The notes under the pieces are model-generated. The model did no database searches. It was not told where the DNA came from and worked only from the letters and a program-made list of their open reading frames with translations. From contig NZ_VMNW02000034.1 in assembly GCF_007713735.2 (NCBI RefSeq), positions 16,113-80,112 on the forward strand: a stretch of 64,000 bases of DNA, written 5' to 3'. Numbering within the stretch: the first letter of the stretch is position 1; each line of letters opens with the position of its first letter. Source of the stretch: Amycolatopsis acidicola. GTDB lineage: Bacteria; Actinomycetota; Actinomycetes; Mycobacteriales; Pseudonocardiaceae. Below are positions 8,507-17,614 of the stretch, piece after piece. A program made the translations under genes and the position numbers.

Positions 8507-8552
8507 CCGGTCCGGGACGCGGATCGATCACAAGCGTTGCGTCCCGGACCGG
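8507..8552 (+). terminator. Hairpin terminator after ndk
   Basis: Fourteen perfectly paired bases (8507-8520 with 8539-8552, core GGTCCGGGACGC) around an 18-nt loop start 10 nt after the ndk stop. There is no T-tract, as is common in actinobacteria. The hairpin ends 19 nt before the iclR start, so it could also act on iclR expression. Confidence 0.65.
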
Positions 8553-8571
8553 TACGGTCCACCATCACCCC

Positions 8572-9330
8572 ATGACCGCCAGCGTCGGCGATTTGCCCAA
8601 ATCGGTGCTAGCTCGTGGACTCCTGTTGCTGGACGCCTTCCAGTCGACGGACACCGAACTCACCCTCGCCGAGCTCACCGGCCGCACGGGGTTGCCGAAA
8701 GCGACCGCGCACAGGCTCGTCGGCGAGCTGGTCCGCTGGGGCGGGCTGGAGCGCTCGGGGCAGTCATACCGGCTGAGCATGAAGTTGTTCGAGCTGGGCC
8801 AGCGCGTGCCGCGAAGGCGTGACCTGCGCGAAGCCGCCCTCCCGTATCTGCAGGACCTCTACGAGTCCACGCACGAGAACATCCACCTTGCCGTACCGGA
8901 CGGCGCGCAGACCCTGTTCCTGGAGAAGGTCACCGGCCACCGCTCCACGCCCGTGCTGTCGCGGGTCGGTTCCCGGATGCCGGTGCACTGCACCGCCACC
9001 GGCAAGATCTTCCTCGCGCTGGGGCCGCCCTCGTACTTCCGGCACATCGCCGCCGCGGGCCTCGTCCGCAAGACGGCGCGCACGATCGTCGCGCCGGGAT
9101 TGCTGCGCCGCGAGCTGGATCGCGCGCAGGAGCGCGGTTACGGAGTGAACCGCGAGGAGGCGGAAGTGGGCGTCGCCGCCGTCGCCGCACCGGTCTACGA
9201 CTCGAGCCGGCGGCTGCTCGCGGCCATCTCCATCACCGGCAGCGCCGAGCGGATGGATCTCGACAAGCTCGCGCCCGCGGTCCGCACCGCGGCCTTCGCG
9301 CTGTCACGGGAAATAGCGGGAAGCCGGTAA
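8572..9330 (+). CDS. IclR-family transcriptional regulator
   Basis: 252 residues. The N-terminal winged helix LTLAELTGRTGLPKATAHRL (about 30-50) is followed by the IclR effector domain with the signature region GYGVNREEAEVGVAAVAAPVYD. Such proteins usually sense small aromatic or organic acids. The regulator lies 42 bp before an ABC exporter operon on the same strand, so control of the exporter is possible. The effector cannot be inferred. The ATG at 8572 directly follows the long hairpin after ndk and has no clear Shine-Dalgarno sequence. Confidence 0.88.
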   Translation: MTASVGDLPKSVLARGLLLLDAFQSTDTELTLAELTGRTGLPKATAHRLVGELVRWGGLERSGQSYRLSMKLFELGQRVPRRRDLREAALPYLQDLYESTHENIHLAVPDGAQTLFLEKVTGHRSTPVLSRVGSRMPVHCTATGKIFLALGPPSYFRHIAAAGLVRKTARTIVAPGLLRRELDRAQERGYGVNREEAEVGVAAVAAPVYDSSRRLLAAISITGSAERMDLDKLAPAVRTAAFALSREIAGSR

Positions 9331-9372
9331 ACCGGTCGAAAACTGTCGGTGCCCAGCCCTAATCTGCACAGC

Positions 9373-10299
9373 GTGGACGACGAACCGACACTGGTGCAGG
9401 CCAAGGCGCTGACGAAGCGTTTTGGGGAGTTCGAAGCCGTCCGGGGGATCGACGTCGAGGTCCGCCGAGGCGAGGCCTTCGGGTTCCTCGGGCCCAACGG
9501 TGCCGGGAAATCCTCGACCATGCGCATGATCGCCTGCGTCTCGCCGCGCACCGACGGCGAGCTGAAGGTGCTCGGCATGGACCCGGCCACCCGCGGCCCG
9601 CAGATCCGCGCGCGGCTGGGTGTCGTGCCACAGCAGGACAATCTCGACAACGAGCTGACGGTCCGCCAGAACCTTCAGGTATACGGCCGGTATTTCGGCC
9701 TGTCGCGCGCGGAAGTGAAGCGCAAAGCGGTGGAGCTGCTGGAGTTCGCGCAGCTGTCCGACCGCGCCGAGGCGGAGGTCGAGCCGCTGTCGGGCGGCAT
9801 GAAGCGGCGGCTCACCATCGCGCGCTCACTGGTCAACGAGCCGGAGCTGCTGCTGCTCGACGAGCCGACCACAGGGCTCGACCCGCAGGCCCGGCATCTG
9901 TTGTGGGACAGGCTTTTCCGGCTCAAGGCCCAAGGCGTCACGCTCATCGTCACCACCCATTACATGGATGAGGCGGAGCAGCTGTGCGATCGCCTGGTGG
10001 TCATGGACCACGGCCGGATCGTCGCCGAAGGCTCTCCCGCCGAGCTGATCGCCCGCTACTCCACACGCGAGGTGCTGGAGCTGCGTTTCGCTACCGGGCA
10101 AGAAGTTCCGGCCGGTTTGGGGGAGCTGGCCGAGCGCGTGGAGACGCTGCCGGATCGCGTTCTGCTCTACACGGCGACGGGCGAGGCGGTGCTGGAGCGG
10201 GTACACGCGCGCGGGTTGCGCCCGGTGTCGAGCCTCGTACGCCGCAGCAGCCTGGAGGACGTGTTCCTCCGGCTCACCGGACGAACGCTGGTGGACTGA
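9373..10299 (+). CDS. ABC exporter ATP-binding protein (DrrA-type)
   Basis: 308 residues from GTG 9373. Walker A GPNGAGKSS, Q-loop VVPQQDN, signature LSGGMKRRL, Walker B LLLLDEPTTGLD and the switch histidine in TTHYMDEAEQL are all present. A C-terminal extension of about 80 residues resembles the DrrA/NodI group of drug or lipid exporters. A TAATCT hexamer (9360-9365) lies 7 nt before GTG 9373, a leaderless arrangement; an upstream GTG at 9349 is the alternative. The stop overlaps the first permease start by one base (TGATG), so the three genes form a coupled operon. Confidence 0.92.
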   Translation: MDDEPTLVQAKALTKRFGEFEAVRGIDVEVRRGEAFGFLGPNGAGKSSTMRMIACVSPRTDGELKVLGMDPATRGPQIRARLGVVPQQDNLDNELTVRQNLQVYGRYFGLSRAEVKRKAVELLEFAQLSDRAEAEVEPLSGGMKRRLTIARSLVNEPELLLLDEPTTGLDPQARHLLWDRLFRLKAQGVTLIVTTHYMDEAEQLCDRLVVMDHGRIVAEGSPAELIARYSTREVLELRFATGQEVPAGLGELAERVETLPDRVLLYTATGEAVLERVHARGLRPVSSLVRRSSLEDVFLRLTGRTLVD

Positions 10300-11099
10300 T
10301 GGTCGTCTCCACGGGGCGGGTGGTCGGTTCCTGGCGCGCGGCCTGGCTGCGCGTCGAGGGAAGCTGGGCCTGGTACCGCCGGTACTGGAAGTCCAATCTG
10401 TACTCCTCGGGGCTGCAGCCGCTGCTGTTCCTGGTCGCGATGGGGCTCGGCTTCGGCTCGCAGGTACAGGCAGGGCCCGCCACCGGCGGACTGTCCTATC
10501 TGCACTACATCGCGCCGGCGTTGCTGGTTTCGGCGTCGCTGCAGAGCGCGGTGGGCGAGTCGACGTACCCGGTGCTGTCGGGGTTCAAGTGGCAGAAGGA
10601 CTATCTGGCTGTCACGGCCACCCCGGTCACCGCGGGCCAGTTGCTGTGCGGCCACCTGCTGTGGGTCGGGTTGCGGTTGTCGATGAGCGGGATCGTGTAT
10701 GCGTTGATAGCGCTGGCTTTCGGTGCCTGGCTGAACGCGGGGGCGATCCTCGTCGTGGCGGTCGGCGTCTTCACCGGGATCGCCTGCGCCGCACCGGTCA
10801 CGGCCTTCGCGGCGACCACGTTCGACGAAGGCCACCGGTTCAACGCGCTGTTCCGGTTCGTGGTCATGCCGATGACGCTGTTCGCCGGCACGTTCTTTCC
10901 CATCGCGCAGATCCCGCTCGCGCTGCGCTGGCTCGCCTGGATTTCCCCGCTGTGGCACGGAAACCAGCTCGCCCGCGGGGTCACCCTCGGCGGGGTCGGG
11001 CCGTGGGCGATGCTCGGCCACTTCGCGTTCCTCGCGGCGCTGCTCGTACTCGGAATCCTGTTGGCACGCAGGTACTTCTACCGACGGCTGGTGGTCTGA
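10299..11099 (+). CDS. ABC-2 type permease, first subunit
   Basis: 266 residues with six hydrophobic segments and the ABC-2 region RFNALFRFVVMPMTLFAGTFFPIAQIP before the last helices, as in DrrB/NodJ proteins. Together with the ATPase and the second permease it should form a heterodimeric exporter in the cytoplasmic membrane. Translation is coupled to the ATPase (TGATG). The substrate is unknown; daunorubicin-type pumps, polysaccharides and lipids are all handled by relatives. Confidence 0.88.
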   Translation: MVVSTGRVVGSWRAAWLRVEGSWAWYRRYWKSNLYSSGLQPLLFLVAMGLGFGSQVQAGPATGGLSYLHYIAPALLVSASLQSAVGESTYPVLSGFKWQKDYLAVTATPVTAGQLLCGHLLWVGLRLSMSGIVYALIALAFGAWLNAGAILVVAVGVFTGIACAAPVTAFAATTFDEGHRFNALFRFVVMPMTLFAGTFFPIAQIPLALRWLAWISPLWHGNQLARGVTLGGVGPWAMLGHFAFLAALLVLGILLARRYFYRRLVV

Positions 11100-11100
11100 G

Positions 11101-11922
11101 ATGACAACGCTGGAGCAGCGGCCGGGGTTGCTGCTGCGCATCCTGCCGCCCGGGTTGTACGCGGGGCGCGCGAGCAAACTCATCGAACGCTCGGCGCTGG
11201 CGTACTCGCGGATGTGGCTGGTGTTCGTGTCCGGGGTGTTCGAGCCGCTGTTCTACCTCGTGGCGTTCCAGATCGGCTTCGGGAAACTGGTCAGCGAGGT
11301 CGCCGGGCCCGACGGGCGGCCGATGAGCTACGTCGCCTTCGTCGCGCCCGCGCTGCTCGCGTCCTCGGCGATGAACGGCGCCGTGTTCGACTCCACCTTC
11401 AACGTGTTCTTCAAGTTCCGCTACGCCAAGACGTACGACGCGATGCTGGCCACCCCGATCGGCCCGCTCGACATCGCGATCGGCGAGATCTCCTGGGCGG
11501 TGCTGCGCGGCGGGATGTACGGGGTGGCGTTCTTCGCGGTGATGCTCGCGATGGGGCTCGTCACGTCGTGGTGGGCGATCCTGCTGGTGCCCGTGGCGTT
11601 GCTGGTGGCGTTCGCCTTCGCGGCGATCGGCATGGCGTGCGCGACCTTCCTGCGCTCGCCGTCGCAGTTCGACTACATCAACCTCGCCGTGATGCCGATG
11701 TTCCTGTTCTCCACCACGTTCTACCCGCTGAGCGTGTACCCGGAGCCGTTGCGGGTCGTCGTGCAGTGTTTCCCGCTGTACCACGGGGTTCAGCTGATGC
11801 GGGAGCTGGCGACGGGCGCGCTGCACGTGGGGATGCTGGGCCATCTGGCGTATCTGGCCGCGCTGGCGGTGGTCGGCGTGTGGGCCGCGGCGAGGCGTCT
11901 CACGCACCTGCTCCTGCGCTGA
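11101..11922 (+). CDS. ABC-2 type permease, second subunit
   Basis: 273 residues, six hydrophobic segments. The region FDYINLAVMPMFLFSTTFYPLSVYPEPLR matches the ABC-2 signature seen in the preceding gene, and the two permeases are paralogues. It starts one base after the stop of the first permease. Two distinct permeases behind one ATPase suggest a heterodimeric channel. The gene ends 6 bp from the stop of the convergent subtilase gene. Confidence 0.88.
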   Translation: MTTLEQRPGLLLRILPPGLYAGRASKLIERSALAYSRMWLVFVSGVFEPLFYLVAFQIGFGKLVSEVAGPDGRPMSYVAFVAPALLASSAMNGAVFDSTFNVFFKFRYAKTYDAMLATPIGPLDIAIGEISWAVLRGGMYGVAFFAVMLAMGLVTSWWAILLVPVALLVAFAFAAIGMACATFLRSPSQFDYINLAVMPMFLFSTTFYPLSVYPEPLRVVVQCFPLYHGVQLMRELATGALHVGMLGHLAYLAALAVVGVWAAARRLTHLLLR

Positions 11923-11928
11923 GGCTTT

Positions 11929-13269
11929 TCAGCCCGCGGCGGCCAGCGCGCCGGGCAGGTCCACGAGCCCGTGGCCGTAGAAGCCGTTGTATCCGGTGTA
12001 CCCCGCGCAGAACCCGTCCTGCTGGCCGTCGCCGTTGGGGTCGTAGTCGGCGGGGCAGGGGATCGCCCGCGTGCCCGCGTTCAACGCGTCGCGCAAGCCT
12101 TCGGGGCCGAGCCCCGGATGCTCGGACGCGACAGCCGCCGCCACACCGGCCACGTGTGGCGCCGCCATCGAGGTGCCGCACATCCGCCCGTAGCCACCCG
12201 GCACGGTCGAGAGCACGCAGTCTTCGCCGGAGCCGCCGGGCGCGGCGAGATCCACCACACCCAGTCCGTAGGAGCTGTAGCCCGCCTTGACGTCGTCCTG
12301 CCCGACGGCGGAGACAGTCACCACATCGCGCAAGCCCGCGGGCAGCGCTTCGCACCCCGAAGCGCTTGCGTGCGACGAAGGCGTCAGGTTCACCGACTCG
12401 TTCGACGCCGCGGCGACGTCCAGCGTGCCCGCCGTGGTCGAGTACTCCACGGCACGCGAGATCGCTTCGCGCACCACGTCCTGGCCGGGGCCGTGCGAGC
12501 ACGCCAGGCCCCACGGGTCCACGACGAAACTGCTGTTCGCCACCGCCATGTGCCGCTGGGCCGCCCACATCAGCCCGCACACCGCCGCCTCCGGCGCGAC
12601 GTACCCGCTGTCGTCGATCACCTTCACCGACGCCACCCGGACCCCGGGCGCGACGCCGGTCACCCCGCGCCCGTCGTCGGCCGCGGCGACGATGCCCGCC
12701 ACGTGCGTGCCGTGCGCGGACGTCGTGGGCAGCCAAGCGTTTTCGTCCTGGTCGGGCTTCCCCGTGAGACAGCCGGCGGAGTCGTCGCGATCGATCGCCC
12801 GCGACAGCTCGGGATGATCGGCTTCGATACCCGAGTCCAGTACCCCGACCACCACGTCCGGGCTGCCGGCGCCCGGCGCGCCGATCGCGGCCATGTCCCA
12901 CTGCTCTCCGGTGCGGTCCGCGCTGGACACGTCCCCGGGATCGGACTCCGGCAGCTTCGCCCGAGCCGACCGGTGCCCGGGCCGCGCGGCGAACACCCGG
13001 TCCGCCCCGAACCGGCCGGCGAACCCGGGGTCCGCCGCGGTCGCCACCCCGACGGAGATCTGGGGATAGAACACCGTCGTCGCCCCACAGGCGGCCGTGA
13101 CCTGCCGGTTCGCCGCGTCCGGCGCCGTACCCTGGGGAAAGACGAGCAGGTAGCGCTGATCCTGCCCGGCCGTCGCGCAGGCCTCGTCCTCGGCGAACGC
13201 GGGCACGGGGACGGAGGCGGCCAGCACGGCGCAGGCCGCCAGCACCAGGGACCTTCCGCACCCGGACAA
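11929..13269 (-). CDS. Secreted subtilisin-like serine protease (S8)
   Basis: 446 residues from TTG 13269. A signal peptide ending AFA-EDE is followed by a short propeptide-like region and the S8 triad: Asp in GVLDSGIEADHPEL, His in HGTHVAGI and Ser in CGTSMAAPHVAG. Cysteine-rich loops suggest disulfides. There is no C-terminal transmembrane helix, so it does not look like the ESX-associated mycosins. The C-terminus has an Asp-rich, calcium-binding-like stretch (DYDPNGDGQQD). TTG 13269 has a GGAGG Shine-Dalgarno sequence 5 nt upstream; GTG 13281 is the alternative start. Confidence 0.9.
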   Translation of the reverse strand: MSGCGRSLVLAACAVLAASVPVPAFAEDEACATAGQDQRYLLVFPQGTAPDAANRQVTAACGATTVFYPQISVGVATAADPGFAGRFGADRVFAARPGHRSARAKLPESDPGDVSSADRTGEQWDMAAIGAPGAGSPDVVVGVLDSGIEADHPELSRAIDRDDSAGCLTGKPDQDENAWLPTTSAHGTHVAGIVAAADDGRGVTGVAPGVRVASVKVIDDSGYVAPEAAVCGLMWAAQRHMAVANSSFVVDPWGLACSHGPGQDVVREAISRAVEYSTTAGTLDVAAASNESVNLTPSSHASASGCEALPAGLRDVVTVSAVGQDDVKAGYSSYGLGVVDLAAPGGSGEDCVLSTVPGGYGRMCGTSMAAPHVAGVAAAVASEHPGLGPEGLRDALNAGTRAIPCPADYDPNGDGQQDGFCAGYTGYNGFYGHGLVDLPGALAAAG

Positions 13270-13753
13270 GCGGACCTCCACCGGGATCAGCAGTACGAGC
13301 GGCACCGTAGGGCACCCGGCGGGGCGCGGACAACAGGAACGGCCCAGCTTCGCCCGGCCGGAGGCGGAACGCGCCCGCGAAGCCTGTGAGTACGCGGTGC
13401 CGGGACGCCGTGTGGGATACTCGGGTGGGCCGCTGAGCCGGGACGTCCGCCCAAGGGTGTGCGCGTCGGCGCCGGTGGCCCGGTGACGTGCGGGAAGGGC
13501 TCCGGATCGTCGCCGCCCGGAACGGGTGGCGCGACGGCGTGGGAGGCGGAGTGGGAAGCCGCCGGCCCGGCCGGCACGTGATCGAGTCGACCTGCCTACG
13601 GCGGGTGCCGGGAAGCCGGTGCCTCCGTGGCGAGAGAGGCACAGGATTCCCGCCGGTGGTGACCACCCTGGCGGAACAGGACGGAAAGGGCCCCTGCGCG
13701 GCCGCGTCCTTCCAGCACAAGCTGGCAGACGCGCCCGGGGGCGGAGGAGACAT
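13270..13753. other. Intergenic region between the subtilase and rne genes
   Basis: About 480 bp between divergent genes. The only promoter-like sequence I see is GATACT at 13416-13421 on the plus strand. If used, it would give rne a 5' leader of roughly 320 nt, which would fit the long autoregulated leaders known for RNase E genes, but no specific structure is obvious. A GGAGGAG Shine-Dalgarno sequence (13743-13749) precedes rne. No gene is supported here although the rne frame stays open upstream to 13526. Confidence 0.4.
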
Positions 13754-16700
13754 ATGTCGAACGCGGAAACACCCGCCGAGAACACCGGCGGGAGCACCGC
13801 CGCACCCGCGGCAGGCCCGCTGGGTGAGCTGCCCGCCAGGGTGCGGGTACACGCACTGGCCAAGCTGCTCGGCTCCAACAGCCGGGACGTGCTGGCGAAG
13901 CTGACCGAGCTGGGTGAGACAGCCCGCAGCGCGCAGTCCAGCGTGCCGCGCGAAGTGGCCGTGCGAGTGGCCGAGGCCCTCGCCGGCCCGGCCGAGGAGG
14001 CCGAAAGCCCGGCCGAGCCCGAGAGCCCGGCCGCCGAAAAGGCGCCCGCCGTCGAAAAGGCACCCGAGGCGGCGGCTCCCACCGCCGCCGAAGCCGCCCC
14101 GGCCACCCCGGAACCCACTCCGGCCCCGGAGCCCCAGCCCGAGCCCGAGCCGGTCCGCCCGATGGCGCACGTCCCGGTGTTCGCCGCCCCCTCGCCGGTC
14201 TTCCTGCCGCCCGAGCCGGCGGAGCGCACGGAGCCCAAGGCCCCGAAGGCCCCGAAGGCCGAGCCCGCGGGCGAAGAGCAGCCCGAGAAGGCCGAGAAGC
14301 AGGAGAAGGCCGAAAAGCCCGAGAAGGCCGAGCGGCCAGAGCAGGACAACGCCGACGACGATGACGCCGGTGGCCGTCGCCGCCGCCGTCGCGGGCGCCG
14401 TGGCCGCGGCCGGGGCAAGGGCGGCGACGAGGCCGGCGAGAACGAGTCGAACGAGCAGGACCAGGCCGAGGACGGCAAGTCCGAGGACGACGCCAAGCCC
14501 GGGCCCGAAGCCGAGCAGGACGACAGCGACGACGGAGACGACTCGGACAGCTCGAGCCGTCGCCGCAGGCGTCGCCGCCGGCGGAAGAGCGCCGACGACA
14601 ACGACGACTCGTCCACCGACGACCCGCCCAACACCGTCGTCCACGTCCGCGAGGCCAAGGCCGAGCAGGAGAAGGAAAAGGACAAGGGCCCCAAGGGCGA
14701 CGGCGTGCGCAGCGTCCGCGGCTCCACCCGGCTGGAGGCCAAGCGCCAGCGCCGCCGGGACGGCCGCGAGGCGGGCCGCCGCCGCGCCCCGATCCTGTCC
14801 GAGGCCGAGTTCCTCGCCCGCCGCGAGTCGGTGGAGCGCACGATGGTCGTCGCCGAGCGCGGCGACAACACGCAGATCGGCGTGCTGGAGGACGGGGTGC
14901 TGGTCGAGCACTTCGTGACGTCCTCGGGCAGCGGCTCGATCGTCGGCAACGTGTACCTGGGCCGCGTGCAGAACGTGCTGCCCTCGATGGAAGCCGCCTT
15001 CGTCGACATCGGCCGCGGCCGCAACGCGGTGCTGTACGCGGGCGAGGTCGACTGGGACGCCGCCGGGCTGGAGGGCAAGTCCCGCAAGATCGAGCAGGCG
15101 CTCTCCACCGGGGACAACGTGCTGGTGCAGGTCACCAAGGACCCGGTCGGGCACAAGGGCGCCCGGCTCACCACGCAGATCTCGCTGCCGGGCCGGTTCC
15201 TGGTGTACGTCCCGGCCGGGGGCGCCACCGGGATCTCGCGCAAGCTCCCGGAGAACGAGCGCCGCAGGCTCAAGGACATCCTCAAGCGGATCGTCCCCGA
15301 GGACGCGGGTGTGATCATCCGCACCGCCTCCGAGGGCATCAGCGAGGAGGAGCTCGAGCGCGACGTCCGCAGGCTGAAGGCCCAGTGGGAGATCATCAAG
15401 GAGAAGGCGGATTCGGCCGCGGGCAGCGGCAAGAAGTCCTCCGCGCCGACGATGCTCTACGAGGAGCCCGACCTGCTGGTCAAGGTCGTCCGCGACCTGT
15501 TCACCGAGGACTTCGCCAAGCTGGAGGTCCAGGGCGCCACCGCGTGGGAGACGATCAACGCCTACGTCGGGCACGTGGCCCCGGACCTCACGGACCGGCT
15601 CAAGCGCTACGTCGGGAACGGCGACGTGTTCGCCGAGCACCGGATCGACGAGCAGATCACCAAGGCCCTGGACCGCAAGGTGTGGCTGCCCTCGGGCGGG
15701 TACCTGGTCATCGACCGCACCGAGGCGATGACGGTGATCGACGTCAACACCGGCAAGTTCACCGGCTCCGGCGGCAACCTCGAGGAGACGGTCACCCGCA
15801 ACAACCTCGAATCCGCCGAGGAGATCGTGCGCCAGCTCCGGCTGCGCGACATCGGCGGCATCATCGTGATCGACTTCATCGACATGGTGCTCGAGTCCAA
15901 CCGCGAGCTGGTGCTGCGGCGGCTCACCGAATGCCTCGGCCGGGACCGCACCCGCCACCAGGTGGCGGAGGTGACCTCGCTCGGCCTGGTGCAGATGACC
16001 AGGAAGAAGGTCGGCACCGGGCTGCTGGAGGCGTTCTCCACCACGTGCGAGCACTGCAAGGGCCGCGGTGTGGTGATCTCCACCGAGCCGCAGCGCGCCG
16101 GTGGTGGCAACGGCGGGAACGGTGGCAGCGGCTCGAACGGCGGCGGTCACCAGCACGGTTCGTCCGGCTCGCGCCGGTCGCGCAACCGCAACAAGGCCGA
16201 AGAGCCGCAGCCGCAGCAGCAGGAGCAGCGCTCCGAGCCGGGCCCGACGGCGGAGCAGCGCGAGTCCGTGGTCACGGCCGTGCAGGCGATGGCGAACGCG
16301 GCCAAGCGCAAGCCCGAGGACGGGGAGCCGGCAGGCTCGCTCAACGGCCACGCGCCGGAGCCCGAGCAGCCCGCGAAGGAGCAGGCCGCCGAGCCCGCCG
16401 CGGAGACTGAGAAGGCCGCGCCGGAGCCCGCTGTCAGTGAGCCCGAGATCCCCGCGGCTGAGCCCGTCGTCAAGGACGACGCGCCCGCCACGGAGCCCGC
16501 GAGCGTCACCGGCAGGGTGCGGCCCCAGCAGCCCGCTGCCGACGCTCAGGCGGACGAGCAGGCCGCTGAGACCGCCCCGGAGCAGGCCGGGCAGCCGCAG
16601 GCGGACGAGCCCAAGGCGGAGCCTCAGGCCGAGGCCGCCGAGGAGCCGGAGCCCGAGGTCGACGTGCCGGCCCCGGCCGTCCGCTCGGCCCGCAGGCGCC

Positions 16701-16759
16701 CGCGCCGGGCGGCCTCGCGGCCGGCCGGCCCGCCGGTGCACGCGTCCGACCAGAGCTGA
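13754..16759 (+). CDS. rne: Ribonuclease E/G with IF2-N-like N-terminal domain
   Basis: 1001 residues. Residues about 25-75 (VRVHALAKLLGSNSRDVLAKLTELG) resemble the IF2-N domain. A Pro/Glu/Ala-rich, highly charged region (80-355) follows, with two Arg clusters near 205-220 and 267-277. The catalytic core from about 360 has the S1 domain (IVGNVYLGRVQNVLPSMEAAFVDIG), the two metal-binding Asp motifs VIDVNTGKF and IVIDFIDM, and the Zn-link CEHCKGRG near 765. The C-terminal 230 residues are disordered and acidic. It cleaves single-stranded AU-rich RNA and drives mRNA decay and rRNA maturation. The start has a strong Shine-Dalgarno sequence. Confidence 0.95.
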   Translation: MSNAETPAENTGGSTAAPAAGPLGELPARVRVHALAKLLGSNSRDVLAKLTELGETARSAQSSVPREVAVRVAEALAGPAEEAESPAEPESPAAEKAPAVEKAPEAAAPTAAEAAPATPEPTPAPEPQPEPEPVRPMAHVPVFAAPSPVFLPPEPAERTEPKAPKAPKAEPAGEEQPEKAEKQEKAEKPEKAERPEQDNADDDDAGGRRRRRRGRRGRGRGKGGDEAGENESNEQDQAEDGKSEDDAKPGPEAEQDDSDDGDDSDSSSRRRRRRRRRKSADDNDDSSTDDPPNTVVHVREAKAEQEKEKDKGPKGDGVRSVRGSTRLEAKRQRRRDGREAGRRRAPILSEAEFLARRESVERTMVVAERGDNTQIGVLEDGVLVEHFVTSSGSGSIVGNVYLGRVQNVLPSMEAAFVDIGRGRNAVLYAGEVDWDAAGLEGKSRKIEQALSTGDNVLVQVTKDPVGHKGARLTTQISLPGRFLVYVPAGGATGISRKLPENERRRLKDILKRIVPEDAGVIIRTASEGISEEELERDVRRLKAQWEIIKEKADSAAGSGKKSSAPTMLYEEPDLLVKVVRDLFTEDFAKLEVQGATAWETINAYVGHVAPDLTDRLKRYVGNGDVFAEHRIDEQITKALDRKVWLPSGGYLVIDRTEAMTVIDVNTGKFTGSGGNLEETVTRNNLESAEEIVRQLRLRDIGGIIVIDFIDMVLESNRELVLRRLTECLGRDRTRHQVAEVTSLGLVQMTRKKVGTGLLEAFSTTCEHCKGRGVVISTEPQRAGGGNGGNGGSGSNGGGHQHGSSGSRRSRNRNKAEEPQPQQQEQRSEPGPTAEQRESVVTAVQAMANAAKRKPEDGEPAGSLNGHAPEPEQPAKEQAAEPAAETEKAAPEPAVSEPEIPAAEPVVKDDAPATEPASVTGRVRPQQPAADAQADEQAAETAPEQAGQPQADEPKAEPQAEAAEEPEPEVDVPAPAVRSARRRPRRAASRPAGPPVHASDQS

Positions 16760-16764
16760 TCACG

Positions 16765-16810
16765 GGTTACGCCACCCCGGTGCGACCAGCGACCGGGGTG
16801 GCACGTAACC
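16765..16810 (+). terminator. Hairpin between rne and rplU
   Basis: An outer stem GGTTACG/CGTAACC and an inner perfect 10-bp stem CCACCCCGGT/ACCGGGGTGG around a 10-nt loop begin 5 nt after the rne stop. A second short hairpin (GCCCGC-N6-GCGGGC, from about 16820) follows in the rplU leader. The first is a probable rne terminator; rplU then needs its own promoter, for which TATGAC at 16813-16818 is a weak -10 candidate. Confidence 0.65.
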
Positions 16811-16915
16811 TGTATGACGGCCCGCCACTGAGCGGGCTATGGCGCGATTACCGGACCGCTTCGAGCGGGCCGTGTCGCAAGCCCTCACCCATTGTCGAGT
16901 AAGCAGGAGACTTCC

Positions 16916-17230
16916 GTGTCGGCGTACGCGATCGTCAAGACCGGCGGCAAGCAGTACAAGGTGGCCGTCGGCGACGTCGTCGAGGTCGAAAAGCTCGAGG
17001 GCGAGCCGGGCACCGAGCACACCTTCCCCGCCGTGCTGTACGTCGACGGCGGCGAGGTCACCACGGACGCCGACGCGTTGGCGAAGGTCTCGGTCACCGG
17101 CAAGGTCGTCGAGCAGACCAAGGGTCCGAAGATCCGGATCCACAAGTTCAAGAACAAGACCGGCTACCACAAGCGCCAGGGTCACCGGCAGAAGCTGACC
17201 CGCGTCGAGGTCACCGGAATCAGCAAGTAA
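16916..17230 (+). CDS. rplU: 50S ribosomal protein L21
   Basis: 104 residues, the usual length for L21. Hallmarks are YAIVKTGGKQYKV at the N-terminus and KIRIHKFKNKTGYHKRQGHRQ near the end. It binds 23S rRNA next to L20. The frame is open to 16892, but the GTG at 16916 carries a well-placed GCAGGAGA Shine-Dalgarno sequence and matches the family start. rpmA follows after 15 nt, the universal rplU-rpmA pairing, and obgE comes next as in most bacteria. Confidence 0.97.
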   Translation: MSAYAIVKTGGKQYKVAVGDVVEVEKLEGEPGTEHTFPAVLYVDGGEVTTDADALAKVSVTGKVVEQTKGPKIRIHKFKNKTGYHKRQGHRQKLTRVEVTGISK

Positions 17231-17245
17231 AGGAGCTGAGCAGGC

Positions 17246-17503
17246 ATGGCACACAAGAAGGGTGCTTCCAGCTCCCGCAACGGGCGTGACTCCAACCCGC
17301 AGTACCTCGGCGTCAAGCGTTTCGGCGGCCAGGTCGTCCAGGCGGGCGAGATCCTCGTCCGGCAGCGGGGCACCAAGTTCCACCCCGGCGTGAACGTCGG
17401 CCGTGGCGGTGACGACACGCTGTTCGCGCTCGCCGCCGGCGCGGTCGAGTTCGGCGCGAAGCGTGGCCGCAAGACGGTCAACATCGTCCCGACCGAGGCC
17501 TGA
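17246..17503 (+). CDS. rpmA: 50S ribosomal protein L27
   Basis: 85 residues. The N-terminal tail AHKKGASSSRNGRDS reaches the peptidyl-transferase centre, and GVKRFGGQVVQAGEILVRQRGTKFHPG is the L27 signature. The N-terminus starts directly with the mature tail and lacks the cleavable extension of Firmicutes. It is co-transcribed with rplU, and a GGAG Shine-Dalgarno sequence precedes the ATG. A strong hairpin after the gene separates it from obgE. Confidence 0.97.
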   Translation: MAHKKGASSSRNGRDSNPQYLGVKRFGGQVVQAGEILVRQRGTKFHPGVNVGRGGDDTLFALAAGAVEFGAKRGRKTVNIVPTEA

Positions 17504-17532
17504 GGCCCGGTTCAGACGTAGAGCTTCTCCCA

Positions 17533-17571
17533 CGAGGGGCGGGCCCGGAACACTTCTGGGTCCGCCCCTCG
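17533..17571 (+). terminator. Hairpin terminator after rpmA
   Basis: CGAGGGGCGG pairs with CCGCCCCTCG, extended inward by GGCC/GGTC-type pairs with one G-U, around an 11-nt loop. It lies 30 nt after the rpmA stop and about 45 nt before obgE. It probably ends or attenuates the ribosomal-protein transcript. Confidence 0.7.
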
Positions 17572-17614
17572 TTGGCGTCTTAGGACAGTTTTCGGTACCA
17601 GTGAAAGGTAAGAC

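Noticed and set aside
11929..13269. Mycosin (ESX-associated protease) identity for the subtilase
   Set aside because: No C-terminal transmembrane helix is present and no ESX core genes are adjacent.
11900..16741. Very long open frame (1613 codons) on the minus strand opposite rne and the subtilase
   Set aside because: It is a by-product of G+C-rich codon positions. Its translation is low-complexity Leu/Arg/Gly, and rne on the plus strand has clear catalytic motifs.
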